DNA from: Salinispora cortesiana
GTDB taxonomy: Bacteria > Actinomycetota > Actinomycetes > Mycobacteriales > Micromonosporaceae
DNA length: 53,150 bases
Direction: 5' to 3'
Assembly: GCF_000484695.1 (NCBI RefSeq)
Contig: NZ_AXVR01000035.1
Location: 1 to 53,150, forward strand
Part shown: positions 47,627 to 53,150 of the stretch, piece by piece
How positions within the stretch are numbered: position 1 is the first letter of the stretch
Layout: each line of letters opens with the position of its first letter
Made by a program: the position numbers and the translations under genes
The notes under the pieces: model-generated
Database searches by the model: none
The model's input: only the letters and a program-made list of their open reading frames with translations
Told to the model about the DNA's origin: nothing

Positions 47627-48772
47627 TCACGACCGGGCCCGTGACCAGGCGGCGAGGTGCACCTCGGCGCTGGACTGCCAGGTGAACTCCTTGGCCCGGT
47701 CGAAACCGGCCTGGGCCAGCGCCAGCCGGCGGTGCTCGTCGTCGAGCAACGCGACGAGGTCGGTGGCGATCTGATCCGACGCCTCGCTGGTGTACGCGAC
47801 CGCCTCGCCGCCCACCTCGGGCAGGGAGAGCCGGGGCGTCGTCAGCACCGGGGCAGCACAGGCCATCGCCTCCAGAATCGGCAGGCCGAACCCCTCGCCG
47901 TACGACGGGTAGGCGGAGACCAACGCCCCACCGAGGAAGCCCGGCAGGTCGGCATAGCGCAGGTAGCCGGGGCGAAGCAGGCGCAGGTGCGACGGCACCT
48001 CGGCGACCGCACGATCGATCTCGTCGTCGTGCCCCTGCCCCCCGGCGATCACCAGGGCGGGCGGCTGGTGCCGGTCCGCCACGGCCCGCGCCCAGCCCCG
48101 AATCAGGTTGGGAACGTTCTTGCGGGGCTCCTTGGCGCCGAGGAACGCGATGTAGCTCTGGCTGCCGAGCCCCAGCCGGGCCCGAACCCGGGCCTTCTCC
48201 TCGGCGCTCGGGGCATGGAACGCGGCATGATCAACCCCGTGGTACGCCACATCGATTCGGGTCGGATCGGCGTCCAAGAGCCGGATCAGCTCGTCCCGGG
48301 TGGCTTTACTGGGCACGATCACCCGGTCGGCGCGGCGCAGCGACGTCCGGATCGCGCTGCGGAAGAAGGTGCGACGTGACTTGTCGTAGTGCTCCGGCTC
48401 GGTGAAGAAGGTGGCGTCGTGCACCGTCACGGTGACCGGACAACCGGCCCGCAGCGGGCAGGTGTAGAAGGGCGAATGCAGCACCTGGGCGCCGACCTGC
48501 TGGGCGAGCAGCGGCAGGCCGGTCTGCTCCCAGGCGAGCCGCGCGGGCCGATGCGCCACCGCGGCCGGGGCGGGGATGATCTCTGCCCCGGGCAGCATCC
48601 GGGTATAGCGCTCAAGATCCGTCCGAAGGCTCACCACGACCAGGTCAACGCTGGTGCCGCAGACCTTCCCGAGCGCGCCGAGCAGGCCGTCAACGTATCT
48701 ACCGACGCCGCCACGATCGGCGGGAACACTCGTGGCGTCAATGAGCACACGGGGCGGGCTGCCGGCGGTCAA
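47627..48772 (-). CDS. GT4 glycosyltransferase
   Basis: A 381-residue glycosyltransferase of family 4. The C-terminal domain has the nucleotide-sugar site SAYPSYGEGFGLPILEAMAC and the phosphate-loop region FLGAKEPRKNVPNLIRGWAR; the N-terminal domain has DATSVPADRGGVGRYVDGLL and ADRVIVPSKATRDELIRL. TTG at 48772 is supported by AAGGAG; a GTG nine codons later is an alternative. It is just upstream of manC, so a mannosyltransferase using GDP-mannose is likely, though acceptor is unknown. Confidence 0.9.
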   Translation of the reverse strand: MTAGSPPRVLIDATSVPADRGGVGRYVDGLLGALGKVCGTSVDLVVVSLRTDLERYTRMLPGAEIIPAPAAVAHRPARLAWEQTGLPLLAQQVGAQVLHSPFYTCPLRAGCPVTVTVHDATFFTEPEHYDKSRRTFFRSAIRTSLRRADRVIVPSKATRDELIRLLDADPTRIDVAYHGVDHAAFHAPSAEEKARVRARLGLGSQSYIAFLGAKEPRKNVPNLIRGWARAVADRHQPPALVIAGGQGHDDEIDRAVAEVPSHLRLLRPGYLRYADLPGFLGGALVSAYPSYGEGFGLPILEAMACAAPVLTTPRLSLPEVGGEAVAYTSEASDQIATDLVALLDDEHRRLALAQAGFDRAKEFTWQSSAEVHLAAWSRARS

Positions 48773-48921
48773 GGGGCGACTCCTTGCACTCGGGGGTGTG
48801 GGGTACAACACTTTCGCCGTAAGCCTACGCCGCACCCCCACCCAGGCGGTGACTGCGACCCGGCGCCGGGGCAAGTCGTCGTCGCCCGGCTCCAGACGGC
48901 GGGCGCGTATCGTTCGCGCTG

Positions 48922-49611
48922 ATGGCCGACAACCTTGCCCGGGTCCTCGCCGACGCGATCGCACCCGACCCGACCCGACCGCTGCTCACCTGGTACGACG
49001 ACGCCACCGGCGAACGCACCGAACTCTCCGGCGCAACCTGCGCGAACTGGGTGGCCAAGACCGCCAACCTGCTGGTTGACGGGGTGGGGCTCGCACCCGG
49101 CGACACCGCCGGGGTGCTCCTTCCCCCGCACTGGCAGACCGCCGCCGTGCTGCTCGGATGCTGGTCGGCCGGCCTCACGGTGGCGGACCCGCCGGACGAT
49201 GTGGACGTCCTCTTCGTCGGCACCGGCCGGCTGGCCGAGGCGGACCGCTTCGGCGCCGGGGACCGCTACCTACTCGCGCTGGATCCGTTCGCCCGGCCAC
49301 TGCGGGAGGTGCCGTCGGGGTACGCCGACTTCGCCTCCGAGATACGGACGCACGGCGACCACTTCGGGGCACCCGCGTCCGGTGGGCCGGCCCAGGCGGA
49401 CCTGGCTGCCCGGGCGGCGGCGCGCGCCGCGGAGCTCGGGCTCACCCCCGGCACGCGGGTCCTGATCGACGTTGACCGCTACCCGGACCCGGTCGACTGG
49501 CTCCTGGCCCCGCTGACCGCGAACGCCTCCACGGTCCTGGTCGCGCACGCCGACGCCAGTCGTCTCGGCGCCCGCGCCGTCGCCGAGCGGACCACCCTCA
49601 CCCTGCCCTGA
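48922..49611 (+). CDS. TIGR03089-type protein
   Basis: A 229-residue protein resembling the N-terminal piece of AMP-binding enzymes: GATCANWVAKTANLLVDGVG, PGDTAGVLLPPHWQTAAVLL, and GCWSAGLTVADPP. It lacks the later adenylation motifs, so it should not activate acyl groups itself. Small actinobacterial proteins of this type (TIGR03089) are often next to a glycosyltransferase, as here. ATG at 48922, divergent from the glycosyltransferase. Function unknown. Confidence 0.85.
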   Translation: MADNLARVLADAIAPDPTRPLLTWYDDATGERTELSGATCANWVAKTANLLVDGVGLAPGDTAGVLLPPHWQTAAVLLGCWSAGLTVADPPDDVDVLFVGTGRLAEADRFGAGDRYLLALDPFARPLREVPSGYADFASEIRTHGDHFGAPASGGPAQADLAARAAARAAELGLTPGTRVLIDVDRYPDPVDWLLAPLTANASTVLVAHADASRLGARAVAERTTLTLP

Positions 49612-49629
49612 TCCCGTGGTCGGTGGCCG

Positions 49630-51627
49630 TCACCGGGCTCGCCCGCCAGCGGTGTCGTCGTGGGTGGCTCGACGCTGGGCCAGACCGGCGAAGGCGGTCA
49701 GCGACTCCGGGTTGGCCAGCGCACCCCGGGCTGCCGCCGAGTCGACCGGGGTACCGGTCAGGATCTTCTTGACCGGTACCTCCAGCTTCTTCGCCGACAG
49801 GGTCCGCGGCACGGCTCCGACCGGGTGGATCTCGTCGGGCACGTGCCGGGGCGACAGGGCGGTACGCAGTTCCCGGCAGATCCTCGTCCGCAGCGCGTCA
49901 TCCCACTCCACTCCCCCGGCGAGCACCACGAACAGGAGCAGCTCACCAGCACCGCCCTCGGCGTCCTCCAAGTGCACGACGAGGGAGTCAACGACCTCGT
50001 CCAGCCCTTCCACGACCGAGTAGAACTCGGCGGTGCCGAGGCGAACCCCACCCCGGTTCAGCGTCGCATCGGAGCGGCCGGTGATGACGCAGCCGCCCCG
50101 CTGGTTGATCGTGATCCAGTCGCCGTGTCGCCAGACGCCGGGGTAGCGGTCGAAGTACGCCTCCCGGTACCGGCTGCCGTCGGTGTCGCCCCAGAACCCG
50201 ACCGGCATGCTCGGCATCGGCTCAGTGATCACCAGCTCGCCCAGCGCACCGATGACCGGGGTGCCGTCGGCGGAGCGGGCCTCCACCTTCGCCCCGAGCG
50301 CTCGGCAGGCGATCTCGCCCGCATGCACGGGTAGCAGCGGATTTCCACCGACGAACCCGGTGCAGACATCGGTTCCGCCGGAGAGCGACTGGAGTTGGAG
50401 GGCGTCGCCGACGTTCTGGTAGACCCAGTGAAAGCCTTCGGGGGGCAGCGGCGCGCCGGTGGAGCCGACCCCCCGCAGGGCGGACAGGTCGGCGAACTCA
50501 CTGGGGACCAGCCCGGCTTTGCGGCAGGCCAGCAGGAACGGCGCCGAGGTACCGAGGTGGGTGGCGCCGGTGCGCTCCGCCAGCCGCCACAGCGTGCCCA
50601 GGTCGGGATGGCCCGGATCGCCGTCGAAGAGCACGATCGCCGCTCCCACGGCCGGCCCGGAGACGAGGAAGTTCCACATCATCCAGCCGGTCGTGGTGAA
50701 CCAGAAGAACCGGTCCGCCGGGCCCAGGTCGTGGTGCAGGGCGAGCATCTTCAGGTGCTCGAGCAGGATGCCGCCGTGGCCGTGCACGATCGGCTTGGGC
50801 AGCCCCGTCGTGCCGGAGGAGTAGAGCACGTAGAGCGGGTGGTCGAAGGGCACCGGGGTGAAGGTGAGCGGCTCGTCGGTGGTCGCGGCGAGGTCGGCCC
50901 AGGCGATCGTGTCCGCCGGGGGAAGACCGGTCGGATCGAGGTACGCGATGCCGACGGTGTGCGACAACGACGGCAGGGCGGCCCGGATGGCGGCCACCTC
51001 GGCTCGCCGGTCAATCGGCTTCTGGCCATAGCGGTAGCCGTCAACGGCGACCAGGACCTTCGGCTCGATCTGCTGCCAGCGGTCGGTCACGCTCCGGGTA
51101 CCGAACTCGGGCGCGCAGGAGGAGAAAATCGCGCCGAGGCTGGCGGTGGCCAGCAACAGCACGTACGTCTCGGGAATGTTCGGCGCGTACACGGCCACCC
51201 GATCGCCCGCGCCGACGCCGAGCCGACGTAGCCCGGCGGCGACCCGGCGGACCTGCTCCCGCAGCTCGGCGGCGGAGAGGGTGACCGGTGGCCGGGTCTG
51301 CCCGTGGGCGATCACCACCGGGTCGGCGTCGCCCCGGCCCGGCATCCGCAGCACGTTCTCCGCGTAGTTCAGGGTGGCGCCGGGGAACCAGCGGGCACCG
51401 GGCATGGTCCGCTCGGCGAGCGTGGCCGTGGCCGGGGCGTGCGACACGACCTCGAAGTGGTCCCAGATCGACTGCCAGAAGGCGGGCAGGTCGGTGACCG
51501 ACCAACGCCACAGTTCGGCATAGTCGGCGAAGTCAAGCCCGCGGTGCGTGCTCAGCCAACGCAGGTAGGTCCCGATCCGGCACCGCTCACGCACGTCCGC
51601 CGGTGGCGTCCACAGCACCTCACCCAT
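49630..51627 (-). CDS. acetoacetate-CoA ligase
   Basis: A 665-residue acetoacetyl-CoA synthetase of the acyl-CoA synthetase family, which activates acetoacetate with ATP and CoA. It shows the N-terminal WTPPADVRERCRIGTYLRW, the ATP loop YVLYSSGTTGLPKPIVHGHG, GWMMWNFLVSGPAVGA, SGGTDVCTGFVGGNPLLPV, and the C-terminal region ITGRSDATLNRGGVRLGTAE with the conserved Lys region GAVPRTLSAKKLEVPVKKIL. ATG at 51627 after GGAGG. It may serve polyhydroxybutyrate or ketone metabolism, feeding acetyl-CoA. Confidence 0.92.
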   Translation of the reverse strand: MGEVLWTPPADVRERCRIGTYLRWLSTHRGLDFADYAELWRWSVTDLPAFWQSIWDHFEVVSHAPATATLAERTMPGARWFPGATLNYAENVLRMPGRGDADPVVIAHGQTRPPVTLSAAELREQVRRVAAGLRRLGVGAGDRVAVYAPNIPETYVLLLATASLGAIFSSCAPEFGTRSVTDRWQQIEPKVLVAVDGYRYGQKPIDRRAEVAAIRAALPSLSHTVGIAYLDPTGLPPADTIAWADLAATTDEPLTFTPVPFDHPLYVLYSSGTTGLPKPIVHGHGGILLEHLKMLALHHDLGPADRFFWFTTTGWMMWNFLVSGPAVGAAIVLFDGDPGHPDLGTLWRLAERTGATHLGTSAPFLLACRKAGLVPSEFADLSALRGVGSTGAPLPPEGFHWVYQNVGDALQLQSLSGGTDVCTGFVGGNPLLPVHAGEIACRALGAKVEARSADGTPVIGALGELVITEPMPSMPVGFWGDTDGSRYREAYFDRYPGVWRHGDWITINQRGGCVITGRSDATLNRGGVRLGTAEFYSVVEGLDEVVDSLVVHLEDAEGGAGELLLFVVLAGGVEWDDALRTRICRELRTALSPRHVPDEIHPVGAVPRTLSAKKLEVPVKKILTGTPVDSAAARGALANPESLTAFAGLAQRRATHDDTAGGRAR

Positions 51628-51788
51628 CGCTCCACCCTCCCTCGGCCCGGCACAACGCTGTCCGGCCGTGGCGCCATCTTGCCCTACCTCGAGGTGTCGT
51701 CGCCGGCACCGGGGGCCGGGCGATCGGGGGTGTGGGGATTCAGCGCCTCGCTACGCCGCCGGCGTTTTCCACTGATGTGGACCGGAGA

Positions 51789-52310
51789 CTACTCAGCCGT
51801 CCGGTGCGCCTGGATCGCCCGCCGGCGGGCGAGTCGGTGCGCCCGCCGGATCTCCGCCTCCCGGAAGCGCCGTTGGTCCGCGACGGTCTCCGGGGACACC
51901 GGTGGGACTGGCCGTGGGCTGCCGCCGACGTCAACGCCGACGAAGACGAGGTACGCGGTGGCGACCCGCACCGGCTCCCCCTCGGCCGAGTCCCACCGTT
52001 CGGCGGTTACCCGCACCCCGACCTCCATCGAGGTCTGCCCGGCCCAGTTGACCTGTGCGTAGGCGTGCACCAGGTCCCCGACCCGCACCGCCTCGGAGAA
52101 GACAATCTCGTCGATCGCCGCGGTCACCGCCGTCCCGCCACTGTGTCGGGCGGCGGCGGCCCCGGCGACATCGTCCACGAACTTCATCAGCACCCCGCCG
52201 TGCACGGTGCCGTAGAGGTTTACATCGACGGCAGTCATGATTCGACTCAGCGTGACCCGGGAGTATGCGGTCGGCCGACCCGGTGCGGTGGTGGCGGGGA
52301 ATTCGCTCAT
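51789..52310 (-). CDS. hotdog-fold acyl-CoA thioesterase
   Basis: A 173-residue thioesterase. The hotdog fold shows in VTLSRIMTAVDVNLYGTVHG then GVLMKFVDDVAGAAAARHSG (catalytic Asp region) and AYAQVNWAGQTSMEVGVRVT. The C-terminus is Arg-rich. ATG at 52310 has only a weak ribosome site; the next candidate start is inside the fold. Only 23 bp separate it from the divergent membrane protein, so promoters must overlap neighbouring coding sequence. Confidence 0.88.
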   Translation of the reverse strand: MSEFPATTAPGRPTAYSRVTLSRIMTAVDVNLYGTVHGGVLMKFVDDVAGAAAARHSGGTAVTAAIDEIVFSEAVRVGDLVHAYAQVNWAGQTSMEVGVRVTAERWDSAEGEPVRVATAYLVFVGVDVGGSPRPVPPVSPETVADQRRFREAEIRRAHRLARRRAIQAHRTAE

Positions 52311-52333
52311 ATCGGAGACGGTACGGTGCGCGG

Positions 52334-52978
52334 ATGCGACATCTATGGAGCTTCCTCGCGGGTCTCGTGGTGGCACCCGTCACGTGGATCCTGGTCACTC
52401 TCGGTCAAGATGGATCAGCGCGCACCGTCGACAGCTGGGTGGAGATCGGCCAGTTCAACTCGGCCAACCTGATCGAGCCCGCGGTCTGGCTGGTCGTCGG
52501 CGGTGTCCTGCTCGGACTCCTCGGCACCCTGCGCGTCTCGCCGATCGGCCCAATCGTCGCCGGGCTGCTGCTCGCCGTCCCGTACCTGGGGTTGGCCATC
52601 AGTCCATTCGCTGTCCGCAACCGCATCCCGGCGGACTGGACAGTCCTCGGCGACCCGCTTCCGCTACGGCTGCCGCTGGAGAACGGGACGCTCTTCCTGA
52701 TCGGCCTCCTGCTGCTGGTCGCCGGCTTCAGCGGGCAACGCTGGCGGCAGTGGCCGACGACCAAGGTGGAACCAAAGGCAGCGGAGAACCCAGACCCAGC
52801 GGACACCCCGCTCGACGACTGGCCGCCCACACCGGAGCGGGAGAGCACCGAGCCGGTCCTGGGCAACCCGAAGTCCGACCCGACCGAAGCGCTACCCCGA
52901 CAGACCGACGGCGAGTCCCCCTGGTCCACTCCGCCGCGGGGCAACCACCGGCCGACGACCACCACCGGGCCGCGCTGA
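52334..52978 (+). CDS. membrane protein, function unknown
   Basis: A 214-residue protein with an N-terminal hydrophobic segment (MRHLWSFLAGLVVAPVTWIL), three more membrane helices (about 42-62, 67-86, 110-128), and a hydrophilic Pro/Asp/Thr-rich C-terminal tail of about 80 residues. No known motifs. ATG at 52334, 23 bp from the thioesterase start in the other direction. Confidence 0.82.
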   Translation: MRHLWSFLAGLVVAPVTWILVTLGQDGSARTVDSWVEIGQFNSANLIEPAVWLVVGGVLLGLLGTLRVSPIGPIVAGLLLAVPYLGLAISPFAVRNRIPADWTVLGDPLPLRLPLENGTLFLIGLLLLVAGFSGQRWRQWPTTKVEPKAAENPDPADTPLDDWPPTPERESTEPVLGNPKSDPTEALPRQTDGESPWSTPPRGNHRPTTTTGPR

Positions 52979-53080
52979 CCAACCGACCGAGCCGCACGCC
53001 CAGCCCACTCCCGGCAGGCCGGCAACCGGCCCGCCGGGGGGCGTGGCGCCGCCGGGGATCTGGGGGCCACCGGCGGGCGG

Positions 53081-53150
53081 TCAGCCCTTCAACAGCTGCC
53101 GCGCCATGACGATGCGCTGCACCTGGTTGGTGCCTTGGATCTGGGGGCCA
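53081..53150 (-). CDS. acyl-CoA dehydrogenase C-terminus, cut by window edge
   Basis: The minus strand reads GPQIQGTNQVQRIVMARQLL and KG before TGA at 53081-53083. This is the typical C-terminal end of acyl-CoA dehydrogenases, including the FAD-contacting GTNQVQR turn. The rest lies outside the window. Confidence 0.88.
   Translation of the reverse strand, partial: GPQIQGTNQVQRIVMARQLLKG

Overview
The window looks like a high-GC actinomycete chromosome, most likely Micromonosporaceae (Micromonospora/Salinispora type). The evidence is strong G/C bias at third codon positions, GTG and TTG starts with strong Shine-Dalgarno sequences, a WhiB protein, F420 genes, MtrAB-LpqB, and gene order. From the Rv3235-like gene to manC the order follows the well-known Mycobacterium tuberculosis block Rv3235-Rv3264c: Rv3235-like, secA, hpf, comF, lpqB, mtrB, mtrA, ahcY, manA, SIS protein, manB, DUF3499, Rv3259-like, whiB2, fbiA, fbiB, manC. 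Genus assignment is inference; no database was searched.

Layout. 1-900: truncated IS3-type orfA next to the 3' end of ssrA (tmRNA). 977-4467 (minus): prfB-ftsE-ftsX-smpB, leading into ssrA, with 53-bp tandem repeats just upstream of prfB. 4803-8453: PadR regulator, pruA with a terminator, and a polytopic membrane protein. 8527-10176: DUF6912-type protein, a small helix-turn-helix protein and an Rv3235-like protein; the last two are each preceded by paired GGCAAAC repeats. 10221-15334: secA, a tandem-GNAT gene coupled to a 47-residue ORF, and hpf. 15581-22317: mtrA-mtrB-lpqB-comF and ahcY. 22593-27598: a mannose-activation cluster (manB, Trm112-like, SIS isomerase, CDF transporter, manA).

27695-37070 interrupts the conserved order and looks like accessory DNA. 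It holds a secreted anchored protein, two aldehyde dehydrogenases around a GAF-domain regulator, a DUF779 gene, an ECF42-type sigma factor with a DGPF (YCII-like) gene, an IS982-like transposase remnant, and a class III aminotransferase that has lost its N-terminus. The sigma/DGPF pair lies between inverted 18-bp sequences and has a recognisable ECF42-type promoter.

37096-47565 returns to the conserved block: DUF3499, Rv3259-like protein, whiB2, a fused FO synthase (fbiC), fbiA and fbiB for coenzyme F420, a Nudix hydrolase and manC. 47627-53150 carries a GT4 glycosyltransferase, a TIGR03089 protein, acetoacetyl-CoA synthetase, a hotdog thioesterase, a membrane protein and the C-terminus of an acyl-CoA dehydrogenase. 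Together the window covers ribosome rescue and translation termination, division (FtsEX), Sec export, MtrAB cell-envelope signalling, GDP-mannose supply and F420 synthesis. The least explained parts are the GGCAAAC-repeat regulon, the small ORF ahead of the tandem GNAT, and the ECF42 cassette.
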